Positions 9,311 to 18,573 are shown, counted from the stretch's first letter. The stretch: 64,000 bases of DNA from Microlunatus phosphovorus NM-1 (GCF_000270245.1 NC_015635.1:3844001-3908000); one strand, 5' to 3'. A program made the numbers and translations. The notes: generated from the sequence alone by a model not told the origin.

Positions 9311-10899
9311 CCGATATGACTCGGAACTGGGCGCCGGAGAGCGCAGCCGACTATGCCGCCTTGCCCGGTCCAGGCGGACGACGATCCAAGCTGCCCGCGC
9401 TGGACGCCAAGCGATGGACGCTCAAGGTGGCCCTCTCGCAGCGTCCGTGGAGCTTCGTCGCCTCCATCGCGATGGCAGCGGCGTTCGTGCGCAACGGTCT
9501 GACGCCGGTGGTGGTGGGACACGCCGTGGACGAGGCCATCGCGACGCCGTCGTGGCAGCGATTGGGATTCTGGATCCTGGTGCTGGCGGGCCTGTACCTG
9601 GTCGCCGTCGGAGTGAACTGGATCGCGCGCTTCATGCTGGTCCGCAGCCAGCAGTTGGTCAGCCACGACCTGCGCACCATGGTCACCGACCGGATCCAGG
9701 ATCCGCGCGGATTCGCGGGCCGGGAGCGTACGCCGGGTGGTCTGCTGCTGGTCGCCTCCGCCGACACTCAGCGGGTGGGCGAGATCGTGATGATGACGGT
9801 GATGCCGGTCGCCGAGGCGGCCTCGATCACCTACGGCGCGATCATGATGTACACCATCAATCCCTGGCTCAGTCTCGCCGTCCTCGTCGGCGGACCGATG
9901 CTGGTGATCGTGGCCCTGCGAGTCGGCCGCCCGCTGCAGCGCCGGTCGGTCGTCCGCCAGCAGGCCCTCGCCCAGACTGCCGCCACCGCCGCGGATGTGG
10001 TCCAAGGACTGCGGATCCTCAAAGGGCTGGGCGCGATCCTCACCGTCCGCGGTCGCTACGAGGAGGAGTCCGGGGTTGCGTACGCCAGGACGGTCGAGGC
10101 CAACGCAGCCGAGGCGCGCCTCAACGGCGCCACCGACGCCACTGGGGCGATCTTCGTTTCCGCTCTCGGCATCGCCGCGGGTGTACTGGCGTTCCATGGG
10201 CTCGTAACGATCGGTCAGCTCATCACCGTCGTGGGCCTGACCCAGTTCTTGATCACCCCGATGACGATGCTCGGCAAGAACCTCGCCTCGCGCTGGGCCT
10301 CGGCGGAGGCGTCCGGGCTGCGGATCCGTGAGGTCCTCGGTGCCGGCTTCGAGCACACCTCGGAGGTCGACGCGGAGCGGACCAGCCGCTTCATCGACGC
10401 GCTGCCCACCGGGCTCACCGTCGTACGCGGTGTCGACCACGAGTTGGTCGCCCGGCTCGAGGCGTTGCCCCGGACCCGGGTCATCGTCGCCCCGCACGCC
10501 GCCGACCTGTTCGACGGCAGCGTTGCCGACAATGTGTACCCCGACCTGGCCGTCGCCGAGCAGGCTCTCCGCGTCGCCTGCTGCGACGACATCCCCGCGG
10601 GCTCGCAGCAACGCGTGGGCGAAGGTGGCCGCATGCTCTCCGGCGGTCAGCGGCAGCGAGTGGCACTGGCCCGTGCCGTCGCGTTCGATCCCGAGGTCCT
10701 CGTCCTGCAGGATCCGACCACGGCCGTGGACTCGGTGACCGAACAGAACATCGCCGATCGGCTGTCGCGGCAACGGGCCGACAAGATCACTCTCGTGTTC
10801 AGCGAGGCGCCTGCCTGGCACGCGGTGGCGACCAACCATGTGAGCGTCGCCGACCTGCTTGCCCTCACCGCCGGGTTCGACGGGGAGATCGCCGGATGA
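9307..10899 (+). CDS. ABC exporter half-transporter with degenerate NBD (no Walker A)
   Basis: 530 aa, shorter than the 580-600 aa usual for exporter half-transporters. Residues about 40-330 are a six-helix ABC exporter membrane domain. The nucleotide-binding domain has lost about 70 residues. There is no GxxGxGKS/T Walker A, and the segment before the Q-loop region (VIVAPHAADLFDGSV) is missing. The signature motif LSGGQRQRVALARA is perfect. Walker B reads VLVLQDP, without the catalytic glutamate. It can therefore donate a signature motif but cannot bind ATP at its own Walker A. It overlaps the next gene by 4 nt; the two products should form a heterodimer. Confidence 0.9.
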   Translation: MTDMTRNWAPESAADYAALPGPGGRRSKLPALDAKRWTLKVALSQRPWSFVASIAMAAAFVRNGLTPVVVGHAVDEAIATPSWQRLGFWILVLAGLYLVAVGVNWIARFMLVRSQQLVSHDLRTMVTDRIQDPRGFAGRERTPGGLLLVASADTQRVGEIVMMTVMPVAEAASITYGAIMMYTINPWLSLAVLVGGPMLVIVALRVGRPLQRRSVVRQQALAQTAATAADVVQGLRILKGLGAILTVRGRYEEESGVAYARTVEANAAEARLNGATDATGAIFVSALGIAAGVLAFHGLVTIGQLITVVGLTQFLITPMTMLGKNLASRWASAEASGLRIREVLGAGFEHTSEVDAERTSRFIDALPTGLTVVRGVDHELVARLEALPRTRVIVAPHAADLFDGSVADNVYPDLAVAEQALRVACCDDIPAGSQQRVGEGGRMLSGGQRQRVALARAVAFDPEVLVLQDPTTAVDSVTEQNIADRLSRQRADKITLVFSEAPAWHAVATNHVSVADLLALTAGFDGEIAG

Positions 10900-12716
10900 G
10901 TAGGACGACCGCGGGCAGCGTCCCTTCCCCCGCTGCGGATCCCGGATTGCGATTCCCGCTGGCCACCGTCGGTCAGGTCCGGCGCGAGTTGGCGCGGCAG
11001 CTGAGCACGATCCCCCGGGCGAGGTGGTGGTTTCTGCTGGCGGTGGCGCTGCTGGGTCTGGGCTCGTACGCCACCGTGCTGGTGCCGCAGTTGATGGGAC
11101 AGATCGTCGACCTGGTCACTGGTGACGGTGCGGTCCAGGCCATGTGGCGGATCGGTGCCGAGTTGGTCGTCGCCTCCGTCGCCGGCGCGGCTATGAGCGC
11201 AGTCGGCTTCTATCTGGTGTCGCGGCTGTCCGAGCGCGTGATCGCCAACTTGCGCCAGGACATGGTCGGCACCGCCCTGGGACTTCCCACCCATCAAGTC
11301 GAGGACGCCGGCACCGGCGACCTGGTCAGCCGGTCCACCGATGACGTCGCGGAGCTCTCCGCCGCCGTGACCGAGACCCTGCCCACGCTGTCCACCTCGC
11401 TGTTCTCGATCGCAGCCACCGTGGTCGCGCTGTCGGCGCTGGACTGGCACTTCATCGTCATCCCGATCGTGGTCGTGCCGGTGTACTACCTGGCTGCGCG
11501 GATGTACCTCGCTCGGGCCCCGAAGCGTTATGCCGCCGAACGGGCCGCGATGGCCGAGCGGGCTCGGCGGGTGCTCGAGGCCATCCGCGGTCGTGCGACA
11601 GTCCGCGCGTACTCGATGGAGAACCGGATGCACACCGAGATCGAGAACGCCTCGTGGAGCGTCGTCCGCCTGGGCATCACGGCCCGCACCACCATGCTCG
11701 TGCTCAACAGCTGGATGCTGGGCATCGAGTTCCTGATGCTGACCATGACCTTGGGGGTCGGGTACTACCTGGTGTCCACCGGCGCCCTCACCGTGGGCGC
11801 GGTGACCGGTGCAGTGCTGATGATCATCCGGCTGAGCGGTCCGATCAACACGCTGATGCGGGTGCTCGACGTCATCCAATCCGGGTACGCCTCGCTCGCC
11901 CGGATCGTCGGCGTGGTGGCCGATCCGCCGGTACCAGTGCCCGACTGCGGCGCCGACGCTCCGGTCGGGCGCGTCGAGCTGCGCGATGTCAGCTTCAGCT
12001 ACGGCAGCGGCTGGGCCGTCCGCAACGTCGACCTCACCATCAACCCAGGCGAGACCATCGCCATCGTCGGGGCATCAGGTGCCGGAAAGACCACGGTGGC
12101 AGCGTTGTTGGCAGGCCTGCGCGTGCCCGACGCGGGCGAGGTGCTCGTCGACGGGTATCCGGTGTCCAGACTCTCCGACAGCGAGCGCATCGCCCGGATC
12201 GCCACGGTCAGCCAGGAGGTGCATGTCTTCTCCGGCACCCTGCGCCAGGACCTGACGCTGGCCAAACCTGACGCCACCGACTCGGAAATGCATTCGGCGC
12301 TCGACCGGGTTCACGCCCACTCGTGGTTCGATCGCCTCCCCTCGGGTCTCGACACCGTGGTCGGCTCTCGTGGTCTCCAACTGGAACCGGTAGCCGCGCA
12401 GCAACTGGCGCTGGCCCGCATCCTGCTCCTCGACCCGGCGATCGTCGTCATGGACGAAGCCACCGCCGAGGCGGGCTCGGCGGGTGCCGGAGCCTTGGAG
12501 GATGCCGCCGACGAGGTGACCCAGGGCCGATCGGCGCTGGTGGTGGCGCACCGTCTCGACCAGGCATCCCAGGCCGACAGCATCCTCGTGATGGACGGCG
12601 GCAAGATCGTCGAACGGGGCACGCACGACCAACTGGTCGCCCGCGGTGGCATCTATCACCGCCTGTGGTCCGCCTGGACCGTCGGTCGACGGGAACTCGA
12701 CGCCGACCCTGTCTGA
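10896..12716 (+). CDS. ABC exporter half-transporter with intact Walker A/B, degenerate signature
   Basis: 606 aa. Transmembrane domain at residues about 40-320, then an NBD with intact Walker A (GASGAGKTT), Q-loop (SQEVHVFSG), Walker B plus catalytic Glu (IVVMDEAT) and H-loop (VAHRLD). Its own signature is destroyed: where LSGGQRQR is expected it reads LEPVAAQQLALAR. Paired with the upstream half, the dimer would have exactly one functional ATP site: Walker A/B from this subunit and the signature from the other. The likely role is MarR-regulated export of a toxic or lipophilic compound; the substrate is unknown. Confidence 0.92.
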   Translation: MSRTTAGSVPSPAADPGLRFPLATVGQVRRELARQLSTIPRARWWFLLAVALLGLGSYATVLVPQLMGQIVDLVTGDGAVQAMWRIGAELVVASVAGAAMSAVGFYLVSRLSERVIANLRQDMVGTALGLPTHQVEDAGTGDLVSRSTDDVAELSAAVTETLPTLSTSLFSIAATVVALSALDWHFIVIPIVVVPVYYLAARMYLARAPKRYAAERAAMAERARRVLEAIRGRATVRAYSMENRMHTEIENASWSVVRLGITARTTMLVLNSWMLGIEFLMLTMTLGVGYYLVSTGALTVGAVTGAVLMIIRLSGPINTLMRVLDVIQSGYASLARIVGVVADPPVPVPDCGADAPVGRVELRDVSFSYGSGWAVRNVDLTINPGETIAIVGASGAGKTTVAALLAGLRVPDAGEVLVDGYPVSRLSDSERIARIATVSQEVHVFSGTLRQDLTLAKPDATDSEMHSALDRVHAHSWFDRLPSGLDTVVGSRGLQLEPVAAQQLALARILLLDPAIVVMDEATAEAGSAGAGALEDAADEVTQGRSALVVAHRLDQASQADSILVMDGGKIVERGTHDQLVARGGIYHRLWSAWTVGRRELDADPV

Positions 12717-12910
12717 TCCCGCCTGATTTCCTGTTCGACCCTGTCCGACCCACAGATAGGCCGGCTATCGATAATCTCGCAGGACATCGCAACTCTCGGC
12801 TTCTCGATTTCGACCCACGGCCCAGTGTGGACTCCCTACGATGAGGCTCATCGTCTCGGCTGGTTTGGGCTATCGGTTCCGAGGCGCGGGTGACTCTCGG
12901 GGAGGACAAG

Positions 12911-13836
12911 ATGAAACGTACGATCTTCGGATTGACAGTCGCCGCACTCCTGGCACCAGCGTTGATCGCGGTCACCGCACCTGAGGCACAGGCGGCCAAG
13001 TCGGCCGTGGATGTCGCCGGAACGATAACTGTCACCGAGACTGCCGACTACGCGTCGGGCGACAATACGCTCCATCACCGCGCCTCCATGGTGTTGGCGC
13101 TCCCCGGACCGATGCAATGGGTGTATTCCGGCACGTCCAGCGAAATGTCGTCGGTGGATGCGACCATAAAGTCGATCAACTACACCCACGAGGAAACGTG
13201 GCCGACCCCAGATGACACGATCTGTCATCGCAACCGAACGATCACCGGGTGGATCGGCGGGGATCCGCCGGTGGTTGGTGTGTCGTTCTCCTCGCCCAGC
13301 CGCGATCAGCTGTCTGGAAAGCCAAGGCATATGCCGGACTCTACGACTCACGGTCCATGGCCATCGTCACCTACGGCGGCGACTGCGGCGGCTTCGATGA
13401 GACTTATGACGTCATCGACAAACAGGACCAGTTCAACCCCTCGCGCAAGGGCCTATTCAGTTCCTGGATGGTGAACAACTCCGATCCTAAAGTTGTCGTA
13501 TCGCCGGAGTGGATCAACTTCAAGAAGGTCGGATCACGCTGGGTCTCCCAATCGTCAAAGACCCTGAAAAGCGACAACTACACCGTGAAGGTGTCGTGGA
13601 ACCTGACTTCCAAGGTCCCCTCCACTCGCTGCGTCGTCCCGAAGTCGAAGACAGTCAAGAACAAGACGGTCAAGCAGACCAAGAAGATCATCAAGAAGGC
13701 TGGCTTCAAACCGGGCAAGACCCATCGCAGCAAGACCAAGAAGGTGAAGCGCGGTCGAGTCTTCGCCCTCTCCGCAGAGATGTTCGCCAGTGAAGCGCGT
13801 TGCGGTTCCAAAGTCGAGATCTACGTACGCAAGTAG
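12911..13836 (+). pseudogene. Secreted PASTA-domain protein, interrupted by a frameshift
   Basis: ATG 12911 follows GGGGAGGACAAG. A Sec signal peptide (MKRTIFGLTVAALLAPALIA... with AQA cleavage site) leads into a short exported domain. Near 13,310-13,320 the coding sense jumps to another frame (from ...VGVSFSSPSRDQ to VWKAKAYAGLYDSRSM...), consistent with one missing base. The second frame runs to 13836 and ends in a PASTA-like domain (TVKNKTVKQTKKIIKKAGFK, then KKVKRGRVFALS). PASTA domains bind muropeptides or cell wall. This is either a pseudogene or a sequencing error; repairing one base gives about 308 aa. Confidence 0.7.
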
Positions 13837-13878
13837 CCGCGTCGTCGGATCTCGCTGCCAACAGAGTCTCCGACTACG

Positions 13879-13896
13879 CCGGCCAGACCTGGCCGG
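13879..13896 (+). terminator. Hairpin after the PASTA gene
   Basis: CCGGCCA-GACC-TGGCCGG forms a 7-bp GC-rich stem with a 4-nt loop, 42 nt after the stop codon. No T-tract follows, so this is only a terminator-like hairpin. Confidence 0.4.
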
Positions 13897-13924
13897 TGCT
13901 CTACGTCTTGAGCATCCGGGATGC

Positions 13925-13957
13925 ACTCGCTTCGCTCGGCGCTCCCGTGAAGCGAGT
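13925..13957. repeat. Inverted repeat ACTCGCTTC...GAAGCGAGT
   Basis: Perfect 9-bp arms separated by 15 nt, in the gap between the PASTA gene and the toxin-antitoxin pair. Related gcgagtgaagcgagc text occurs near 54,960 in another intergenic gap, so it may belong to a short dispersed palindromic family. Confidence 0.5.
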
Positions 13958-14001
13958 TACAGTTGGAGCAGTTGATTCACCCGCCTCATGTAGGAGGAAG
14001 T

Positions 14002-14388
14002 GTGTCGGAGTTGCTTGACGACGATGTCCAGACGCTCCGCGCTGCCCTGGACAGTTCGGCAGAGGACGTAAGGATCACGCTGAGCCTGCCTCGAAAGAGT
14101 GCCGAGAAGGTGCTCGCGTTGCTGGATGCGGAGCGCACGACGGGCGCGGTCGTGATTCCGATCAAGGAGGTGTTCACGACCACTGAGGCGGCGACCATGC
14201 TCGGCCTGTCCCGCCCGACGTTGATGAAGCTCATCGAAGCCGGGGAGATCGACCACGTGAAGGTCGGCACTCACCACCGCATCCCTGCCGAGGCAATCCT
14301 CAGCTTCCAACGAGCACGCCAGGCGCGCCGCGACAAGGCCGCGAAGGCGCTCGCGGAGTTCTCCAACCAGATCGGTCTGGTCGATTGA
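14002..14388 (+). CDS. Excisionase-type HTH antitoxin of a PIN toxin pair
   Basis: 128 aa from GTG 14002, preceded by AGGAGGAAGT. The upstream in-frame extension lacks such a site. The MerR/excisionase-like helix-turn-helix reads FTTTEAATMLGLSRPTLMKL then HVKVGTHHRIPAEAIL. Its gene overlaps the PIN gene by 4 nt (TTGA). This arrangement is a VapBC-like system in which the HTH partner neutralises the RNase and represses the operon. Confidence 0.88.
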   Translation: MSELLDDDVQTLRAALDSSAEDVRITLSLPRKSAEKVLALLDAERTTGAVVIPIKEVFTTTEAATMLGLSRPTLMKLIEAGEIDHVKVGTHHRIPAEAILSFQRARQARRDKAAKALAEFSNQIGLVD

Positions 14389-14945
14389 CGATCTCCGTCG
14401 TCCTCGCCGACGCGAACATCCTGTTCTCGCGAACCCTGCGCGACTACTTCCTCTACGTCGCCGACGCCGGCGCCATCGAGATCCACTGGAGCCAGCAGAT
14501 CCTCGATGAGATGTCGAGGAATCTCCGCACGGAACTCGGACTCGATCGCAACGCAACGACGCGGCTCGAAGAGTTGATGAACAGCTTCATCGAGTACGCG
14601 CTCATCGACATCAGCCCAGCCGACGTCGCCATCGCCAACGCCGTCGAGATGGACGCAGGCGATCGCCACGTACTCGCCGCCGCCCTCTCGGCTGACGCCG
14701 ACATCCTTCTGACAGACAACATCAAGCACTTCCCAGCAGACTGGATGTTCGATCACGGGATCGAACTGCTCACGGCAGGTGAACTCCTTGCCCGTCTCGC
14801 CGACCACTTCCCCAACGAACTGCGAGCCGCACACGCGAGGACTGTGCGACGCTCCCCCAAGTCCGAAACAGACATCCTCGCGACACTTGAGCGAAGTGCC
14901 GGGCCAGCGGCGCTCTATGCGATCCGTCGTGTGATCGCGGTCTGA
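14385..14945 (+). CDS. PIN-domain ribonuclease toxin
   Basis: 186 aa from TTG 14385, translationally coupled to the antitoxin. PIN-domain acidic residues are visible: ADANILFSR at the N-terminus, an EMS acidic position near residue 43, DAGDRHVLAAALSADAD near residue 85 and LLTDNIKHF. These should bind Mg2+ for RNA cleavage. The C-terminal 50 residues (NELRAAHARTVRRSPKSE...) extend beyond the minimal PIN fold and may contact the antitoxin. Part of the accessory region. Confidence 0.88.
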   Translation: MTISVVLADANILFSRTLRDYFLYVADAGAIEIHWSQQILDEMSRNLRTELGLDRNATTRLEELMNSFIEYALIDISPADVAIANAVEMDAGDRHVLAAALSADADILLTDNIKHFPADWMFDHGIELLTAGELLARLADHFPNELRAAHARTVRRSPKSETDILATLERSAGPAALYAIRRVIAV

Positions 14946-14969
14946 CAGATCGTCGGCTCAGGAACAGCG

Positions 14970-15140
14970 GTGGCAAATCACCCTGCGCAGGCCGCCGACA
15001 TCCTCGGAGTCACCCACCAGTTCGTTGACCGGCTCTGCGAAGACGGCGTACTCGCCTTCCGTGGGCTGCCCAACAGTCGCCACCGCCGCATCCGCGTCCA
15101 GGACGTCGTGGATGTCGTGGATGTCGCCGCCGAGCGCTGC
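14970..15140 (+). pseudogene. Relic of a second excisionase-type HTH antitoxin
   Basis: Residues AQAADILGVTHQFVDRLCED then GLPNSRHRRIRVQDVVDV match the HTH pattern of small antitoxins such as the one just upstream. The frame stays open to 15551, but after about 60 residues it loses protein character and later overlaps the VOC gene in antisense. I regard only the first part as a gene remnant. A following VFIDTSGL could be a PIN start remnant, but that is weak. Confidence 0.5.
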
Positions 15141-15499
15141 GCGCCGCAGTCGGAGAGTAACCGGCAGCCTCGCCTGCAGCGGGTCTTCATCGATACCAGC
15201 GGGCTCGGCCGATACCGCCCTACCTGTGCGAAGTTGTTGCGGCATGCGGAAAGGAATCACAACACGACAACTTCGCGTGGGTCGGTGCGCAACGCCCGTG
15301 ACGGATTCAACCTCGGTCGATCATGGCCCGCCCACACGAGAAGTTCTGATCGAGCAGCAACTTCATGCCCCACGGGCAAGCGGCAAGTCGCTCTCCGCAT
15401 CAAGAACAGCAACCGCGTACTCGAGCGCATTCGGCAGTCAGAATCTTCAGCCAGCAGGATCGATCGCCAGCGCGAGCCCTCGCTCGCCCCGACTTCAGT

Positions 15500-15883
15500 T
15501 CACGTCGTCTCCCACAGGCCCAGCACATTTCCCTCGGGGTCGGTGAAATAGGCGAACACACCCATGCCCGGGAGCGCTGTCCTCGGCGTGACGACCGTGC
15601 CGCCACGTGCCTCGATCTCCGCTAGCGCGTCATCAATCGCATCGACATCGATCGTGATCACCGGCGACGGGATGCGATCGTCCCGCTGCATCATCCCGCC
15701 GTTGATCGCTCCAGGCTCGGAGGGCAGCTGCGTCTGCTCATCCACCGGGGTGGTCTTGACGACCGTGTAGTCACCGCCGGGCATCGACATCGTCTGAAGG
15801 TCCCACCCGAAGATCGATCCGTAGAAACTCTTCGCCCGTTCGAGATCGTCTGCCGGGATCTCGAAGTGGACAACCTTGCGCAT
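15500..15883 (-). CDS. VOC (glyoxalase/bleomycin-resistance fold) family protein
   Basis: 127 aa, a single vicinal-oxygen-chelate domain pair: KVVHFEIPADDLERAKSFYG, then GWDLQTM, and the second module ITIDVDAIDDALAEIEARGG with the C-terminal FTDPEGNVLGLWE that carries a metal-ligand Glu. Members act as glyoxalases, dioxygenases or antibiotic-sequestering proteins. No neighbour narrows this down. It faces relics on both sides. Confidence 0.88.
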   Translation of the reverse strand: MRKVVHFEIPADDLERAKSFYGSIFGWDLQTMSMPGGDYTVVKTTPVDEQTQLPSEPGAINGGMMQRDDRIPSPVITIDVDAIDDALAEIEARGGTVVTPRTALPGMGVFAYFTDPEGNVLGLWETT

Positions 15884-16021
15884 GATCGGTTCCCCTCTGC
15901 CGCCGGTGTGGCACCCCTGCGGGTGCGCATCTCGGGGAGCGTTGCTGCCTCGATCAGGACCAGCTCGCTCGAGATTGACGCTAGTCCAGACCAGTCCCGA
16001 ATGGAACTGTCAGAAGGCAGG

Positions 16022-16522
16022 TCACCGGTCGTTGCCTGAGTCTCCCGTGCCGAGCAGCCCAAGGTCGGCGCGCGCCTGCTCGAGGGTGACGGTACGGCGG
16101 GGGTATGAGACCTCCTGCTGCACGATGACGCCGTCTCCCCACCTCGCGTCATCAGTCAGGTCAACGCCCAGGGCAGACAGATAGGCGAGGAGCAGATCGC
16201 GGTCGAAGCGTTCGCGAATGCGCCGTCACCGCAACGGATGCCGTCGGGTCGCCACCATCGCCGCCGTTGTTCAGGTAACCCGTCCACCGGCCGAGCGGCA
16301 GGAACAGCTCTCGCGTCCACGGGTCCTCGAATGGGAGGAGCGCATTGAGGGACGCGAAGTACGGGCGTGGCGCGGAGACGGTGATCGCCTGTTCGCCGAT
16401 CCTGCGAGGAGAGACCGACGCCAGGCGACATGTGTCGGCAACGTCGTTGCGAAGGGTGCCTCCACGAACTGGACGCACCAGCCGAGGGGACCCGCGTCAC
16501 CGCCAAGCAGAGTAGTTATGTC
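16022..16522 (-). pseudogene. Hypothetical protein broken by two frameshifts
   Basis: Three consecutive minus-strand segments in different frames read like one protein. First LGWCVQFVEAPFATTLPTHVA (about 16,440-16,500), then ISPRRI-type text through APRPYFASLNALLPFEDPWT and LGRWTGYLNNGGDGG (about 16,215-16,435), then RERFDRDLLLAYLSALGVDL and RRTVTLEQARADLGLLG ending at the TGA at 16022. I do not recognise the family. The lack of a start codon and two shifts indicate a decayed gene. Confidence 0.45.
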
Positions 16523-16569
16523 GCCACTCTAACGAGGTCGTCCGCGAGGTCATACGCACAATCCATCGG

Positions 16570-17037
16570 TCATTCGCCTCGACGATGCAACTCGGCCGAC
16601 TGCTGCGGCGTGGTGTATTCCAGCACGACCGACGTGTTTGAGCGCCGCGCGACGACACGGGCTCCGTCGAGCAAATGCCACTCGGCGGTCTGCGCTCGAC
16701 CTCGCTTGAATCGTGGAGTCCCCCACCGCTCGACACCCTCCCTGACCATCAGCGCGAACTGGTCGTCGAGGAACTCCGCGCCTTGGGTACCCCCGTCTCG
16801 CACGACATCGGTGACTCGGAAACCGAGACTGCCAAACGTGCCATCGGGCAGGACGCCGGTGAGTACAGCGGGCTGTGTCAACCCATCGACCGGGTTCATC
16901 AGCGCATTCCGTTCGACAACCCAACCCAACTGCGCCGCGCGTTCCTGCACCTCGGGTCGAGTGAGCGGCCAGGGCGTGGCAATCCAGAACTCGATCAACT
17001 CGTACGCCCGGCGAGCACTCATCGCATTCCACGTCAT
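16570..17037 (-). CDS. DUF6301-like hypothetical protein
   Basis: 155 aa (or 150 from the internal Met in MSARRAYELIEFW). The pattern of an N-terminal ..YELIEFWIATPWPLTR, a mid VLPDGTFGSLGFRVTDVV and a C-terminal RVVARRSNTSVVLEYTTP resembles DUF6301 proteins of actinobacteria. These are small soluble proteins often found near toxin or immunity loci. No catalytic motif is seen. It lies between relics in the accessory region, so an immunity-type role is possible but not shown. Confidence 0.55.
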   Translation of the reverse strand: MTWNAMSARRAYELIEFWIATPWPLTRPEVQERAAQLGWVVERNALMNPVDGLTQPAVLTGVLPDGTFGSLGFRVTDVVRDGGTQGAEFLDDQFALMVREGVERWGTPRFKRGRAQTAEWHLLDGARVVARRSNTSVVLEYTTPQQSAELHRRGE

Positions 17038-17283
17038 TGGTCCAACCTAGACACCTACCACGTGACGCTTGGCAAGCAACGACGCCTACGCCGCGAAGGC
17101 GGACACCGCTACAAGGTCCACTACGAGGACCTATCTCCCGAACAGATCGGCTGGTGGGAGGAGGTCCCGACGGCGACTCCGGCCAGGGCGATCGCCCAAT
17201 GCATCAGCCACGGGACTCCGACCTACATCTTGCGGCAAGCCTTGGAGCGCGGTCGCCAACAGGGGGCGCATCACCAGGCCTGA
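17038..17283 (+). pseudogene. C-terminal fragment of an AbiEi-type antitoxin
   Basis: About 80 codons without a proper start: YHVTLGKQRRLRRE, YKVHYEDLSPEQIGWWEEVP, then TPARAIAQCISHGTPTYILRQALERGRQQG. This is the C-terminal pattern of AbiEi family antitoxins (type IV toxin-antitoxin). The N-terminal winged helix and the AbiEii nucleotidyltransferase toxin are absent, so this is a remnant. The frame is open further upstream only as antisense of the DUF6301-like gene. Confidence 0.6.
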
Positions 17284-17414
17284 ACACGATGACCTGCCCG
17301 CCCGACTGGAGGCGAGAGGGGCTGAACACGGTTCACAACGAAGGCGATGTTCTGTAATCGACAGCATTGCGCGGCGATAACGAACCTGACCCAACCGATC
17401 TCGCGCTCCGTGTG

Positions 17415-18248
17415 TCACCTACCCATCGAGGGCTTCGCTCGCTTGTGCTTGTTTCGCTGGTACTCATCGACCCAGTTCTTCGAACTCAGCCAGATGCCGT
17501 TGTCGGCCTTCTGAGCGCGGAGGCGAGCACGTTCAACGGCGACTCGAAGAGAGGTGGGGGTAATGCCCTTCTTGGGGTCAACGAGACTCGCGAGCGGAAC
17601 GAGCCGTGCGGGCCCAGCGACAGCCGGCACCACGAATCGGTAGAGGTTGTTGGTCACAGCACGGGCGATGAGTTCAGCCAGTGGGCCATACTCGCCCTGG
17701 TCGGCTTTGCGCATCGCTTTCAGGTACTTCGTACGCTCGTTCTTGAAGACGATCGCCGGAGGGTAGCCGAGCCGCACGAGTAGGAGGTTGAGCAAGAGTC
17801 GCCCGGTGCGCCCGTTGCCATCCAGGTACGGGTGGATCCTTTCGAAGTCGTTGTGGATCTTCGCCAGGCGCTCGGGAAACGGGGCCTCGCTGAGTTCGCG
17901 GAGCTTGTTCACCCCAGCCACCCAGTCGGTCATCAAGTGGTCAACCTCTGGGAACGGCTGGATGTTGCGCCGGCGTCAGTTGCCGGGAGCCGCGTGTGGA
18001 TGGGGCGCGACGTTCCAGACCGGCGTCATGGACTGGCCATAGACCCACTTCGCAGCCGCGCCGTAGCCGATGACCTCCATGTACTCCTTCAGTTCTTTCG
18101 AGCCGACGGCGCGCCCTTCGGCGAGCAGCTTGCGCACCTCGTTGAGGATCAGGGTGATTCCCTCGAGCGCCGTGGAGTGATGCGCCTCCTGGTGCCAAAG
18201 GTCGGACCAGATCTCCTCAGCCTCGGCGGGGCTGGGCAGTCCGCCCAT
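17415..18248 (-). pseudogene. Fic-family AMPylase/phosphotransferase with in-frame TGA
   Basis: The N-terminal part from ATG 18248 has the inhibitory-helix motif STALEG (S/TxxxEG). The C-terminal part has the Fic active site HPYLDGNGRTGR (HPFx[D/E]GNGRxxR), with catalytic His near 17,830. The two parts are in the same frame, separated by a single TGA at 17976-17978 (APGN-stop-RRRNIQPFP). A TGG Trp codon would restore the reading. Compared with related Fic proteins about 20 residues before the stop also seem to be missing. An in-frame extension above 18248 (TIYVQLDDAIEDL) looks family-like but has no start codon. Fic enzymes modify target proteins with AMP; this copy is probably inactive. Confidence 0.75.
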
Positions 18249-18573
18249 GCGGGAGCGGAGGTCCTCGATCGCGTCATCGAGTTGTACGTAGATCGTTTGG
18301 GTCGCCGGGTGCGTAACACTGCGGCAGACCGCCCGATCTGGTTGAAGTCACCCCGTTGGTGAAGGTCGACCTTGCAGGAGCGCCCAGGTCAGCTCACGCT
18401 CAGCGGCCAGGTCGACCGGCCGACCCGCAAGCGTCGCCAGGAACGTATCGATCGGCCAGGTCACAAGATGGGCATAACGGGCTGAGTAGATGCCGACCTG
18501 TTCGATGCCAAACTCGTCCGGCCGATCGAACAGTACGTATCCCAGCAGTTGGTAGAGGTCCTGCAAGCTCACC

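Noticed and set aside
12717-14001. att site repeating the tRNA-Ala 3' end
   Set aside because: I looked for the ggggattcgaacccc core at the left side of the accessory region and did not find it; no integrase gene is present either.
14970-15551. Single 193-aa gene
   Set aside because: Only the first 60 residues show protein character; the rest runs antisense into the VOC gene.
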